Of a stretch of 64,000 bases of DNA, positions 36,469-45,323 are shown piece by piece. Below the pieces are notes generated by a model. The model did no database searches. It saw only the letters and a list, made by a program, of their open reading frames with translations, and was not told where the DNA came from. A program made the position numbers and the translations under genes. The DNA is from Litoribacillus peritrichatus (GTDB taxonomy: Bacteria > Pseudomonadota > Gammaproteobacteria > Pseudomonadales > Litoribrevibacteraceae): NCBI RefSeq assembly GCF_039537985.1, contig NZ_BAABBN010000004.1, forward strand, positions 496,001 through 560,000. Reading direction: 5' to 3'. The stretch's first letter is position 1. Each line of letters starts with the position of its first letter.

Positions 36469-38672
36469 TGGATGTTACTTTATCCCGTCGTCAGTTTTTT
36501 AAATTATCCATGACTGCAAGTGGTGGTTTGGTACTTGCGACCCAATTGTCGGCTTGTGGCACGGACACTCACTCCGGTGAAAAAAATGGCGTCTGGCATG
36601 CTGATGCCTGGGTAAAAATGGACGCCGAAGGACAGGTAAAATTTTTGTTAGACCGGGTGGAAATGGGGCAAGGAACTTACACCGGGTTGACGACCTTACT
36701 GGCCGAAGAGTTGGATATTGACCCTTCTTTGATCGAAGTCCAGTTTGCACCGGCAGACACCCGCTATCGAAACCCTGACTATGGCTTACAAATCACCGGC
36801 GGCAGTAACAGCCTTTCCTCGAGCTGGGATCAAATCCGGCAATCCGGTGCTGCCGTTCGCGCTGTGATGACTCAAGCGGCAGGCCGAGTTTGGCAAGTGG
36901 CTCCGGAAGAATGTTCTACCATGGACGGAAGGGTGGTGCATGCCGCCACTCAACGCAGTTTAAACTATTCAGATTTGTATGCGGTCGCAGTGAAAGAATC
37001 TGTCCCGAATTCCCTAACCTTGAAAGATCCAGCGGACTTCAAATACATAGGAAAGCATAACCAACGACTGGATGCGCCGTTAAAATCCACAGGAACCGCT
37101 GACTTTGGTATTGATACGGTTGTGCCTGGTATGGCGTTCGCCGTGGTGAGTCGGTGTCCGGTTATTGGAGGTTCGGTGAAGCACTTTGATGCGACTGCTG
37201 CATTGGCATCTGCTGGCGTTAAGCAAGTGGTAGAGATTACCAGTGGGATTGCAGTCATCGCTGACAGTTATTGGCAGGCGCGTAAGGGGTTGAATGCCTT
37301 GTCGGTCGAGTGGGATGAAGGCGAAAATGCTTCACTGTCTACTCAAGCTGTGTTCGAGCAATATAAGCAAATGGCCGACCAGGACGAGGGCGATTCACGT
37401 CGGGACGAGGGTGATATTGAGTCGGCACTGTCAAATGGTGATTTGGTGATCAGTGCTGAGTATCAGGCCCCGTTTTTAGCGCACGCGACGATGGAGCCTC
37501 AGAACTGTGTTGCGCATGTTCAGGCTGATCGCTGCGATATTTGGGCGCCAACTCAAGGCCCGGATGTTGCGCAAGTGGCTGCGGCCAAAGTGACCGATTT
37601 ATCGTTGGATCAAATATTTGTTCATACTACCTTCATCGGTGGTGGGTTTGGCCGTCGGCTGAGTCAGGACTTTGTGGCGGAAGCGGCGGAGATTTCAGCC
37701 AAAACGGGTTTACCGATTAAGCTGATTTGGTCTCGGGAAGATGATACTCAACACGATATTTATCGACCGGCTTCTTACCACCGGCTTAAAGCCGCCGTTT
37801 CGGCGGATGGCAAATTGACGGGCTGGCAGCATCAGCTGGTTTGTCCGAAAATTCTGAGCTGGTACGTTTGGGATGCAGCCCCCGCTCAATTCCCCTGGGC
37901 GCCTAAGTTCATGTACAACACACTGGCCAACGCGGGCATCGCAGGCGAGGGCGTATTAGCGCCTGAAGATCACTCGCCTTTTGAAGGCGCTGAGTCTTAC
38001 CCGTATGCCGTAGAGAGTGTTGATGTTCGTTATACTCATGCAGATGCCGGAGTCCCTGTGTCTTACTGGCGGTCGGTAGGTCATTCACAAAATGCGTTTG
38101 TGGTTGAGGGTTTCATGAATGAGATGGCTCATGCTGCTAAGCAGGACCCGTATCAATTTCGTCGTAATTTGCTGAAAGATAACGCTCAGGCGGTGGCCGT
38201 GCTGGATAAGGTGGTGGCATTGGCGAATTGGGGGAAAGCCCCGAAAGGTGTTCATCAAGGGTTAGCGCTTCATTACAGTTTTGGCTCTTGGGTGGCGCAG
38301 GTCGTTGAAGTGGCTGTGGAAGGCACCCAATATCAGGTTAACCGAGTGTATTGCGTAATTGATTGCGGCTTGGCTGTGAACCCGGATATTGTCCACTCGC
38401 AGATGGAAAGCGGTGTTATTTTCGCTCTGACGGCTGCTAAGTATGGTCAGATAGACATCGAGCAAGGTCGGGTTAAGCAAAGTAACTTTCATGATTATCA
38501 AATGCTTAGGATGAATGAGTGTCCTGAAATTGTGATTGATATCATACCAAGCGCTCAACCACCCAAAGGTGTTGGTGAGCCTGGTGTGCCGCCTTTGGCT
38601 CCTGCTCTGGCCGATGCTCTATTTTCTGCAACGGGTAAGCGATTACGTGAGCTGCCTTTGAGTTTATCGTGA
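36465..38672 (+). CDS. Molybdopterin-binding large subunit (IorB-like), Tat-exported
   Basis: A 735-residue protein with a twin-arginine signal (SRRQFFKLSMTASGG) and a molybdenum-hydroxylase body: VEMGQGTYTGL, GGGFGRRLSQDF (Moco contact), and GVGEPGVPPLAPA with the catalytic-site glutamate near the C-terminus. No FAD subunit is encoded, so electrons probably pass from the 2Fe-2S subunit to a periplasmic acceptor such as a cytochrome. Substrate (aldehyde or N-heterocycle) unknown. The small subunit lacks its own Tat signal and would be co-exported. The next gene encodes a likely cofactor cytidylyltransferase. Confidence 0.92.
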   Translation: MMDVTLSRRQFFKLSMTASGGLVLATQLSACGTDTHSGEKNGVWHADAWVKMDAEGQVKFLLDRVEMGQGTYTGLTTLLAEELDIDPSLIEVQFAPADTRYRNPDYGLQITGGSNSLSSSWDQIRQSGAAVRAVMTQAAGRVWQVAPEECSTMDGRVVHAATQRSLNYSDLYAVAVKESVPNSLTLKDPADFKYIGKHNQRLDAPLKSTGTADFGIDTVVPGMAFAVVSRCPVIGGSVKHFDATAALASAGVKQVVEITSGIAVIADSYWQARKGLNALSVEWDEGENASLSTQAVFEQYKQMADQDEGDSRRDEGDIESALSNGDLVISAEYQAPFLAHATMEPQNCVAHVQADRCDIWAPTQGPDVAQVAAAKVTDLSLDQIFVHTTFIGGGFGRRLSQDFVAEAAEISAKTGLPIKLIWSREDDTQHDIYRPASYHRLKAAVSADGKLTGWQHQLVCPKILSWYVWDAAPAQFPWAPKFMYNTLANAGIAGEGVLAPEDHSPFEGAESYPYAVESVDVRYTHADAGVPVSYWRSVGHSQNAFVVEGFMNEMAHAAKQDPYQFRRNLLKDNAQAVAVLDKVVALANWGKAPKGVHQGLALHYSFGSWVAQVVEVAVEGTQYQVNRVYCVIDCGLAVNPDIVHSQMESGVIFALTAAKYGQIDIEQGRVKQSNFHDYQMLRMNECPEIVIDIIPSAQPPKGVGEPGVPPLAPALADALFSATGKRLRELPLSLS

Positions 38673-38698
38673 TAAAACAGAGTATCATTGCCTTGACT

Positions 38699-38726
38699 CC
38701 TGGCCGGTATTCATAAGCCGGTCAGG
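38699..38726 (+). terminator. Hairpin after the molybdenum hydroxylase operon
   Basis: CCTGGCCGG / CCGGTCAGG with a 10-base loop and no T-run; a weak terminator or processing hairpin. Confidence 0.4.
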
Positions 38727-38825
38727 TGATTAATTAAAGCATTATCCGAATGACTTAAAGCAAGTTAACATCCGGTAATTAAAGTTAGTATAAGTGAGTA
38801 GTAATCTACTCATGAGGGTTTTCCT

Positions 38826-39455
38826 GTGTCACAACCAATCCTTTCAAAAAACACCGGCGTGTTATTGCTTGCCGCAGGTCAGTCCAAACGTTTTGGCAGC
38901 CAAAAACTGATGTACCCTATCAAAATGGACTCTCAGCGGCCTGAAAAGCCGATGGTGGGCTGGACAATCGAGAATATCCTATCAGTAACGGATCAATTGG
39001 TTGTGGTGGTAGATCCAACTAAAAGTTATTTGGTTGAGTACCTCAAGAAACTGAACGTTGATTACGTATTGAATGAACAGGCTGAACAGGGGCTGGGGAT
39101 GTCTTTGTCATCAGGCATTCAAGCTGTTACGGATCGTTGGCAAACAACCATGGTTGCGCTGGGCGATATGCCTTTTATCGAACCGGAGACTTACGCAAGT
39201 TTATTGTCGGAATCTCGTAAAAATGCCATTACTCTTCCGGTTGTGAATTTAGGTGGTGGTGATATACGACGAGGGAACCCGGTGGTATTTGGCGAACAGT
39301 TTTATTCCGCGCTGATGGGGTTGAATACAGATCAGGGCGGTAAAGAAATTATCCATCAACATCAGGACCGAGTGTTAGAGGTTGATGTACCTGATCAAGG
39401 GGTGTTGAGAGACATCGATCAGCGCAGCGATTTAGTGAATCTGATGTCCGCTTAG
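38826..39455 (+). CDS. MocA-like molybdenum cofactor cytidylyl/nucleotidyltransferase
   Basis: A 209-residue NTP-transferase (MobA-like) fold with LLLAAGQSKRFGSQKL at the N-terminus, VALGDMPFI (metal-binding aspartate) and GNPVVF. MocA proteins convert Mo-molybdopterin to the cytosine dinucleotide form used by xanthine-oxidase-type enzymes, matching the hydroxylase encoded just upstream. GTG start after GAGGG. An XdhC-type chaperone, often next to such genes, is not present. Confidence 0.85.
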   Translation: MSQPILSKNTGVLLLAAGQSKRFGSQKLMYPIKMDSQRPEKPMVGWTIENILSVTDQLVVVVDPTKSYLVEYLKKLNVDYVLNEQAEQGLGMSLSSGIQAVTDRWQTTMVALGDMPFIEPETYASLLSESRKNAITLPVVNLGGGDIRRGNPVVFGEQFYSALMGLNTDQGGKEIIHQHQDRVLEVDVPDQGVLRDIDQRSDLVNLMSA

Positions 39456-39468
39456 TTGTTGTTCATTT

Positions 39469-41730
39469 TTATTTAACAGTTACCACGCCTTGCTCCGGCA
39501 GGGGTGTGATCTTGCCGATGATTCGGCTCTGGCTGTATCCGGCTTGATGTAAGGCGGATAATGCCTGTTCTGCACCATCTGCATCTATAGCAACAAGCAG
39601 CCCACCGCTGGTTTGAGGGTCAAATATTAACGGATATTGCTTGTGTTGTTGCACTTCTTGCTGGTTACTGATGGCCCTTCTCAGACGAACATTTTGAGGT
39701 TGTAGACTGCTGCTATAGCCTTTTTCAAATAGCTCTAACGCACCTTCTAACACGGGTAAATGGCTGAGCGTCAGTTCCGCACCCAGCCCAGAACCTCTTA
39801 ACATTTCTACTAAGTGACCTAATACGCCGAAACCGGTAATGTCGGTGCAGGCAGAAGCGTTCAACTGGTAAAGAATCTGAGCTGCTTTTTGGTTGCTTTG
39901 AAGCATCGTGTTTAATGCTGCTTCCACCCAGACGCCTTTGGCCTGGTGGCGCATGTCTGCGGCGAAAATTACTCCGGTTCCCAACGCTTTGGTGGCAATG
40001 ATCACTTGGTTTGGTTTTACACCGGTTTTGGTTAATGCTGAATGTTTGCTAATTAAGCCATTAATGTTAAAGCCCAGAGATAATTGGCTGCCTTCGGCGG
40101 TGTGGCCACCCACTAATTGGCAATTTGCCTCGTTCAATGCTTGGGTGGCGCCGGCCATTAGCTGCTTGATTTCTGAAATGGTATGTTGCTCAGAGCCATA
40201 AGGAACAATCACCGATGCGAGGGCTGAAACAGGGTCTGCTCCCATCGCAAAACAATCGCTTAATGCATGTTGCGTGGCTATCTGACCGAATAAATACGGG
40301 TCATCAATAAATGAACGGAACTGATCTATGGTCTGAACCAGGTGTTTGATTTCAGGGACTTCGATGATGGCGGCATCGTCGGGTGCGTCCAAGCCGAGAA
40401 TGACTTCTTTGCGTTGTACTGTTGTTATGCTTTCTAATGCCTGATGCAGCACATCTGCCCCCACTTTGGCGCCGCAACCCCCGCAGCGCATGGCTAGGTC
40501 TGAGATGTCTTTTTGTGTTTCTTGTGACAATAATTGCGCCAACACATCTGGCAGTGCCTTTGATGAAGGATCAGAAGGCATATTGTCTGGCAGTTGTTGA
40601 AGCATAGTCATGAACTTTCGATCAATTCGGTCTTTCCAATGCCAGACCCACTCACCACTGATGGTGATGCCCGATTTTGTTCCCAGAGCTGTTTTATCGC
40701 CACAGGCCAGAAGGCTTAAAAAATCCCCCTGCGGCCGGTAACTCTTGAGTGGCTTTTCCAGCAGTAAAGACGAAATGTTGTGGAACAAAGAATCCGCCAT
40801 ACGAACGGCGTAAACTCCGGCCTTAGGGAGCGGCTTATGGTCGAAGTGGGCGACATCACCAGCGGCAAATACATTGTCAAAATCCAGGCTTTGCAGTGTG
40901 GGTTTGATACGAATAAAACCTTGTTCGCTGAGTTTTAAACCGGTGTTTTTCAACCAGTTTGCACCTTTCGCCTGAGTACACCAGAAGGTTATGTCAGAAG
41001 GGCAACTCTGACCTGTCTTAGAAATAATCTCATTGTGTTTGAGTTCGACAACGTCAAAATTTGAGATGAACTCAACCTGGTTGTGTTGAAGTATTTGACT
41101 GAGTTTCTTCTGAAGACGCTTTGGGTAACCGGAAATCAGTTGGCTGCCACGGGCGATGAGCTGAAACTTCAGATTTGAGGGCAGGTTAAGTTGTCTCAGT
41201 TTGTAAGACATGGCCAAAATCAGTTCAATTCCGCCTGCACCATTACCCACGACGGACAGCGTTAACGGGGCATGGTCGGTTTGTTTTTCGATCAGTGAGG
41301 TTATTAATGTTTCCCAACGACGATGAAACTGGTCAATGGGCTTGACCGGTGTTGAAAACGCCTCAGCCCCTTTTACTGATAGATCTGGCGTTGATCCGGT
41401 ATCAAAGGAAATGATGTCGTAATTCAGGCTGGGTCTGTCCATCAGCAGGACTTGATTCTGCTCAGGCTGAAGACCTTCAACGCGGCCCTGAATAAAGCGA
41501 ACCTTAGCGTAGCGACAGAGTTTGACCAAATCAATGTGGGTTTCATCAAAGCTGTAGTGACCTGCGACCAAGCCAGGAAGCATGCCTGAATAGGGGGTCA
41601 TCACCTGAGGTGAAATCAGTGTTAAACGTACTCCCGGAATGGGGTTCATAGCCCACTGATTGATGACTAATGCATGGCTGTGCCCGCCGCCTACTAATAC
41701 GACTTCCTTGACGATGGGGGTATCTTGCAT
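39469..41730 (-). CDS. selD: Selenide, water dikinase fused to an N-terminal FAD/NAD(P) oxidoreductase
   Basis: A 753-residue two-part protein. The first 380 residues are a pyridine-nucleotide-disulfide-oxidoreductase-like domain (VLVGGGHSHALV at the N-terminus, FAAGDVAHFDHKPLPKAGVYA later). The last 345 are SelD: the catalytic Cys and Lys in CGGCGAKVGADVL (about residues 407-419), LVQTIDQFRSF, QLVGGHTAEGSQL and DPQTSGGLL. SelD makes selenophosphate from selenide and ATP; the flavin domain may supply reduced selenium (inference). This fusion is a known architecture. It works with mnmH at 48977; the intervening 7 kb is unrelated. Confidence 0.93.
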   Translation of the reverse strand: MQDTPIVKEVVLVGGGHSHALVINQWAMNPIPGVRLTLISPQVMTPYSGMLPGLVAGHYSFDETHIDLVKLCRYAKVRFIQGRVEGLQPEQNQVLLMDRPSLNYDIISFDTGSTPDLSVKGAEAFSTPVKPIDQFHRRWETLITSLIEKQTDHAPLTLSVVGNGAGGIELILAMSYKLRQLNLPSNLKFQLIARGSQLISGYPKRLQKKLSQILQHNQVEFISNFDVVELKHNEIISKTGQSCPSDITFWCTQAKGANWLKNTGLKLSEQGFIRIKPTLQSLDFDNVFAAGDVAHFDHKPLPKAGVYAVRMADSLFHNISSLLLEKPLKSYRPQGDFLSLLACGDKTALGTKSGITISGEWVWHWKDRIDRKFMTMLQQLPDNMPSDPSSKALPDVLAQLLSQETQKDISDLAMRCGGCGAKVGADVLHQALESITTVQRKEVILGLDAPDDAAIIEVPEIKHLVQTIDQFRSFIDDPYLFGQIATQHALSDCFAMGADPVSALASVIVPYGSEQHTISEIKQLMAGATQALNEANCQLVGGHTAEGSQLSLGFNINGLISKHSALTKTGVKPNQVIIATKALGTGVIFAADMRHQAKGVWVEAALNTMLQSNQKAAQILYQLNASACTDITGFGVLGHLVEMLRGSGLGAELTLSHLPVLEGALELFEKGYSSSLQPQNVRLRRAISNQQEVQQHKQYPLIFDPQTSGGLLVAIDADGAEQALSALHQAGYSQSRIIGKITPLPEQGVVTVK

Positions 41731-41882
41731 TGTCTTCCTTAATGATGTGAACAGAGCGTCTTTATGAAGGCTTTAATACGAGGGATTCTAACACGGATTG
41801 ACGAATGGCCCATTCTTTCTGACTGGACTCCGGATACAAAAATACAACTTCTGAAACTGACATACGAACCTGTATCCATATA

Positions 41883-42416
41883 ATGCTCAATTATTTAGAC
41901 TTGAAGTACTATCAGGTTTGTTTTCTGAAGTTAGGTGTCTTAGTGAATAATGTAGTCTCTGTAGTAAGAAATGAGTCGGGTTTTACTTTAATTGAGTTGG
42001 TCATGGTTATTGTAATTCTTGGCGTGTTAAGTGCCTTTGCTCTACCTCGATTTGCTGATCTTTCAAGTTCTGCCAAAATAGCAACTCTTCAGGGAATCGA
42101 AGGTTCTATGCGGGCCACAATCAGTATCATTCGAAGTAAAGCTTACGTTAATGGATTATCAATAACGTCATCAAACCCCGGGGATCAGTCGGCCTATATT
42201 ATTGAAACCGAAGCAGGGACATCAGAAGTTGACTGGCGTAATTTATGCCCTGAAAGTCAGGCGGAATTGGGTGATGCGCTAAGCATGATAGACCACATTG
42301 ATTTAAGTGAGTCAGGTGGATTAACTAAGATAGTTAATAACCAATATACCAGAATTGGCTATGATATTCGGGGGTCGGGGCCCCCCCACAGCCAACGGTT
42401 GTTATATAACTTATGA
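41883..42416 (+). CDS. MSHA-like type IV pilin, frameshifted near the C-terminus
   Basis: Class III signal (NESGFTLIELVMVIVILG) and an alpha-1 helix, then an MSHA-pilin-like globular domain. The frame breaks at GGGG CCCCCCC (42377-42387): as written it ends in SQRLLYNL, while the next frame continues NGCYITYDSFGDPDC to a stop at 42466-42468, supplying the two cysteines expected in the pilin D-region. Removing one C restores a 195-residue protein. The start may be GTG 41943 (61 bases in). No other pilus gene is adjacent. Either phase variation, inactivation or a sequencing error. Confidence 0.8.
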   Translation: MLNYLDLKYYQVCFLKLGVLVNNVVSVVRNESGFTLIELVMVIVILGVLSAFALPRFADLSSSAKIATLQGIEGSMRATISIIRSKAYVNGLSITSSNPGDQSAYIIETEAGTSEVDWRNLCPESQAELGDALSMIDHIDLSESGGLTKIVNNQYTRIGYDIRGSGPPHSQRLLYNL

Positions 42417-42468
42417 TTCGTTTGGAGATCCGGATTGCGAAGTGAAAATCATTATTAAAGATTGTTAG
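42377..42468 (+). other. Homopolymer tract and out-of-frame pilin C-terminus
   Basis: G4C7 tract at 42377-42387. Beyond it the +1 frame encodes a cysteine-containing pilin tail ending at 42468. With six C residues the two parts join. Confidence 0.85.
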
Positions 42469-42961
42469 TGTGTTCTGATTACCGTATTTTGACCACATCC
42501 GGATACCATAAACTGGCCAAATAGGCGCATTCAACATTATTTACCTGGATCAGGTAGTTCTATAAACAATCAGCTGATCCTTTTTAGCTCTCAATGATCG
42601 TTGTCTTCTTTTGCCCCAAAGACGACCATTAACTGACTGCTAACGGCGTCTGGTGTCACGTTGATAGCAGACTTTGTTGCTCGCTCGTTTTCAACGATAA
42701 TCTAGAGGGCTTTCACGGCCTTGACCCTTGCCTAAGATCATGGTTGTGAATAGGTTTTGTTACAGTTTTATGAAAAAGTCCGCTTTCCCATCGTCTTTTT
42801 TGGTCGACTTATTCCATCCTATTGAAATTAAAAAAATGTTTGAGGCATTAGTAACGCACGGTTTAAATATACGAAAAAAAACGCTTTGTTCATTGAGGAA
42901 TTTCATAGGAATTTCTTAAAAGCCTTGGTACAGTTGGACCGAGACAAATTTTGGAAAAAGT
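42469..42961. other. 493-base stretch without a supported gene
   Basis: A 62-codon plus-strand frame (42728-42919) is present but has no ribosome site or recognisable homology. The minus strand from about 42720 to 42540 reads as a basic protein fragment interrupted by stops, possibly a decayed gene. Confidence 0.4.
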
Positions 42962-43011
42962 AGATAAAGTAATGGACGGACCGGTAGGGTCCGTCGATTA
43001 AACTGTTATGT
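42962..43011 (+). mobile_element. attC-like site (degenerate)
   Basis: Ends in GTTATGT (43005-43011), an R'-like core. Inside, GACGGACC / GGTCCGTC (8-bp stem) is flanked by AAT / ATT arms with unequal spacing. The left core is only AGATAAA. Together with the site at 43476 it brackets the gene 43035-43481. Confidence 0.4.
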
Positions 43012-43034
43012 CCCTACTGGGGTAGCAATGGCAT

Positions 43035-43481
43035 ATGCGTGAAGTGTTAATTTTTGGCGATGGACAGTTAGATCGTGGAGCCCTCAAATGTCACTATACT
43101 GAGACAGGTTGGAAACCAGAGTGGGCGGATCTCAGTTATTTTATTTATGAATGTTCATTTGAATACTTTTTGGACAAAGTTGGTGAATATTTAGATGAGC
43201 GGTTAACTGAAGAAAGAAAAGATTACGGTACAGGTGAACCTGACTTTTCTGAAGGAGTCACTCCTCTATTAGCAGAGTTAGATTTCCCAAACCTAGAGCA
43301 ATTAATTACTGACTTTCCTAGTGTAGCATCCAGTTACATTAGAAGCTGGTTTTTCAACGATACAATTTCATACCTAATGCCCTCCGATGAGAAGCCTAAA
43401 GGTGAGTATTTAGTTTATCAACTTGAAGATATAGTTTTCTGTAAATCAAAAGTATATGTGTATGGTATGGCCAGAAAATAA
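43035..43481 (+). CDS. Hypothetical protein in a probable integron-type cassette
   Basis: A 148-residue acidic cytosolic protein, no signal peptide or membrane segment, unrecognised. It is bracketed by GTTATGT (43005) and AAATAAC (43476-43482, overlapping the stop codon), one mismatch from the complement expected of a cassette's own attC ends. AT-rich relative to the selenium genes on both sides. Ribosome site weak. Confidence 0.6.
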   Translation: MREVLIFGDGQLDRGALKCHYTETGWKPEWADLSYFIYECSFEYFLDKVGEYLDERLTEERKDYGTGEPDFSEGVTPLLAELDFPNLEQLITDFPSVASSYIRSWFFNDTISYLMPSDEKPKGEYLVYQLEDIVFCKSKVYVYGMARK

Positions 43482-43543
43482 CCAGCGGTTGAATTGGGAT
43501 GTCAATTACTACGCAATTGCGACCCATTAACCGAACGTTAGCC
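43476..43543 (+). mobile_element. attC-like integron recombination site
   Basis: Layout follows classical attC: R''-like AAATAAC (43476-43482), L'' arm CGGTTgAATtGGG (43486-43498) with an extra base after GTT, an inner CAATT / AATTG stem, L' arm CCCATTAACCG (43523-43533), a 3-base spacer and R' GTTAGCC (43537-43543). The extra base in L'' but not L' is the feature that directs strand choice in known attC sites. Length 68 bp is typical. Confidence 0.6.
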
Positions 43544-43560
43544 TCAATTTTGAGAGTCAT

Positions 43561-43953
43561 ATGTATAAGCTTAGATATGTGCTGTTTTTCTCCTATTTAA
43601 CTTTTACGATAGGTTCCCATGCTGACAATTGTGTTCCTTACAATTGCGCGGAAGAAAACCCCTCACATTGTTCAATGACAATCTATGCTCCTAAAGGACA
43701 TAAAGTAAAGATTACAGAAGCGACGGCAAAAAATGGAAGCGCATGGCAACAAGAAAAAATAGCGGAACTACTTGATATTGGGAAAATATATACAGTAGAA
43801 AGAACCATTGTGGATAGGTCAAGCACGGCTGTGATCCTGTCCGAGGTCAAAGATATTCGGTTTAATAGTGTTAACTTTGTGGATGTTTGTGTCTTACCGG
43901 AAAATATCAAAGAAAGTCATCCCGACTGGATTAGATATAATGCAAAAAAATAG
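43561..43953 (+). CDS. Small exported protein in a probable integron-type cassette
   Basis: A 130-residue protein with a signal peptide (about 1-21) and cysteines at the mature N-terminus (NCVPYNCAEENPSHC), likely disulfide-bonded in the periplasm. Function unknown. It is flanked by GTTAGCC (43537) and its exact complement GGCTAAC (43953-43959, sharing a base with the stop codon), as expected of the two ends of one circular cassette. Confidence 0.65.
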   Translation: MYKLRYVLFFSYLTFTIGSHADNCVPYNCAEENPSHCSMTIYAPKGHKVKITEATAKNGSAWQQEKIAELLDIGKIYTVERTIVDRSSTAVILSEVKDIRFNSVNFVDVCVLPENIKESHPDWIRYNAKK

Positions 43954-44004
43954 GCTAACAAAAACATTAAAATGATGTAAAAATTTGCACGTTTTTTGTT
44001 GGCG
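43953..44004 (+). mobile_element. attC-like site (short)
   Basis: GGCTAAC starts a hairpin whose arms GCTAACAAAAAC (43954-43965) and GTTTTTTGTTGGC (43991-44003) pair with one wobble and one unpaired base. The terminal GTTGGCG is a poor R' match, so this may be a decayed end of the array. A perfect 8-bp stem CTGCTTTG / CAAAGCAG follows (44015-44035). The rest up to 44315 shows no gene. Confidence 0.4.
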
Positions 44005-44268
44005 TTCAACATGTCTGCTTTGACAACCAAAGCAGAAGCATTCCTCAAGCAACCCTAATGACAGCTATGGCGTAGATGCAGACAATTTATTTTCTAGAAA
44101 GGATAGTTTTTGAGAAAGTCTGGCCAACTTATGAGTTCAAGAACATAGCGCACTTTGGCTGACTTATAGCTTGGAACGTTTGATCTATTTAGAAAGTAAT
44201 ATTTGTAAATAGATCAAAACTGAATGGACTGCGACGTTGATGAATTGCTTTCCAATTGAGTAACTTAA

Positions 44269-44303
44269 CCCCAAGATCCTTCTAAACTTTAATATTCTTG
44301 GGG
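44269..44303 (-). terminator. Candidate terminator after the tautomerase genes
   Basis: CCCCAAGA / TCTTGGGG, an 8-bp perfect stem with a 19-base AT-rich loop, just downstream (minus strand) of the tautomerase stop. No strong T-run. Confidence 0.4.
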
Positions 44304-44315
44304 TATTCATGAGTT

Positions 44316-44699
44316 TTAATGGGTTGATAGTTGCTCATACCATTCATCTTCTTCTCCTGGTTGAGGCATGATCTCCCCGCCTTCAATAACCCATTTTGCT
44401 GGCACATCCAGCAATACGGATTCTATTTTGTGACGTTCACTGTTTAGTGCGTTGGCAATGGCTGAACATATTTTTTCAGTTAACTCGGCCTTTACTTCTT
44501 GAGTTCTGCCGCTTCGAATGGAGCCTGTTACATGGGCATCAAACTGTTTGGGGAGGCTCACTCCAAAAGAAAACACGACTTGGACAAAGTCCGCCGGGGC
44601 ACCGGTCAGCTGGCAATGAATTTCAGTAATAGCACAGACAATTTCGTTCTTATGTTGTGGGGACAAATTGGTCTTGGTAGAAACTGTATACAAGGGCAT
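44316..44699 (-). CDS. Tautomerase-superfamily protein with N-terminal proline
   Basis: A 127-residue protein starting MPLYTV, so Pro1 would be exposed after methionine removal, the general base of 4-oxalocrotonate tautomerase, MIF and cis-CaaD-like enzymes. Length fits the fused-repeat cis-CaaD/MSAD-like group; SIRSGRTQEVKAELTEKICSAI is the family's second-half arginine and helix region. Substrate unknown. GGAG precedes the ATG. It follows a shorter-spaced paralogue by 17 bases. Confidence 0.82.
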   Translation of the reverse strand: MPLYTVSTKTNLSPQHKNEIVCAITEIHCQLTGAPADFVQVVFSFGVSLPKQFDAHVTGSIRSGRTQEVKAELTEKICSAIANALNSERHKIESVLLDVPAKWVIEGGEIMPQPGEEDEWYEQLSTH

Positions 44700-44716
44700 A
44701 AGAGACTCCGAAAATT

Positions 44717-45181
44717 TTAAAGGTTAATACTACTTTCTAACCGACCGACCTGAATTTTTGATCGTATCAATCGAGTAATAATCTTGGCCATCATTAAAGG
44801 ACGCTTAAGAGATGAGACTCTTTGTTGATTGGTTTTCATAAACTGGTCTGCCAAAGACTGGTCGGCGGCACTGATGACGACCTGGTCTTTTTTATAACCA
44901 CTAAGGGTTACCCAGGATTCCAGTAAGGAATATAAGAACACAGAGCGTTTAGCTTGATCCGTATTATCCGGAACCGGAGCAAGCATGGTTGGATTAGAGG
45001 AGGGTTTACCTGCAACATAAGCCTGTCCTTCAGGAAAAGACATCCAGAGGATTTTTATGCGAGTGGATGTTCCGAAGACGTCCTGATAATTCTTTAGGAA
45101 CTCGTTTTCTAATTGGTCTTTTTGTTGGTTTGATAATTTGGCTTCCATCACAGAACAAACCACGGTGAATGATTGATTCAT
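44717..45181 (-). CDS. Tautomerase-fold homologue lacking Pro1
   Basis: A 154-residue protein with repeat-like strand-helix pattern similar to the neighbour (LSNQQKDQLENEFLKNYQDVFG, then FLYSLLESWVTLSGYKKDQV), but the N-terminus is MNQSFT, so the catalytic proline is absent. It may be a partner subunit or a non-catalytic homologue. It forms an operon with the downstream gene and is divergent from the HxlR regulator. AAGGGTA precedes the ATG. The tautomerase link is an inference from pattern. Confidence 0.55.
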   Translation of the reverse strand: MNQSFTVVCSVMEAKLSNQQKDQLENEFLKNYQDVFGTSTRIKILWMSFPEGQAYVAGKPSSNPTMLAPVPDNTDQAKRSVFLYSLLESWVTLSGYKKDQVVISAADQSLADQFMKTNQQRVSSLKRPLMMAKIITRLIRSKIQVGRLESSINL

Positions 45182-45323
45182 AAATACCCTTAATAAGTTC
45201 TAATTTGGAACTTATTTAATATTAATTAGTTCTCTTTTGCAACTATTGATAGAATGAGTGAATTGAATTATTGGAAGGTTTGGTGGTTTTAAATCGAAAA
45301 CTCATTTTAGGGAGTGTCTTTAA

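Noticed and set aside
42540..42720. Minus-strand basic protein-like fragment with internal stops
   Set aside because: Reads like a decayed gene but is not long or similar enough to name.
42728..42919. 62-codon frame in the interval before the attC-like sites
   Set aside because: No ribosome site or recognisable family; may be the decayed gene of a cassette, but not supportable as a gene.
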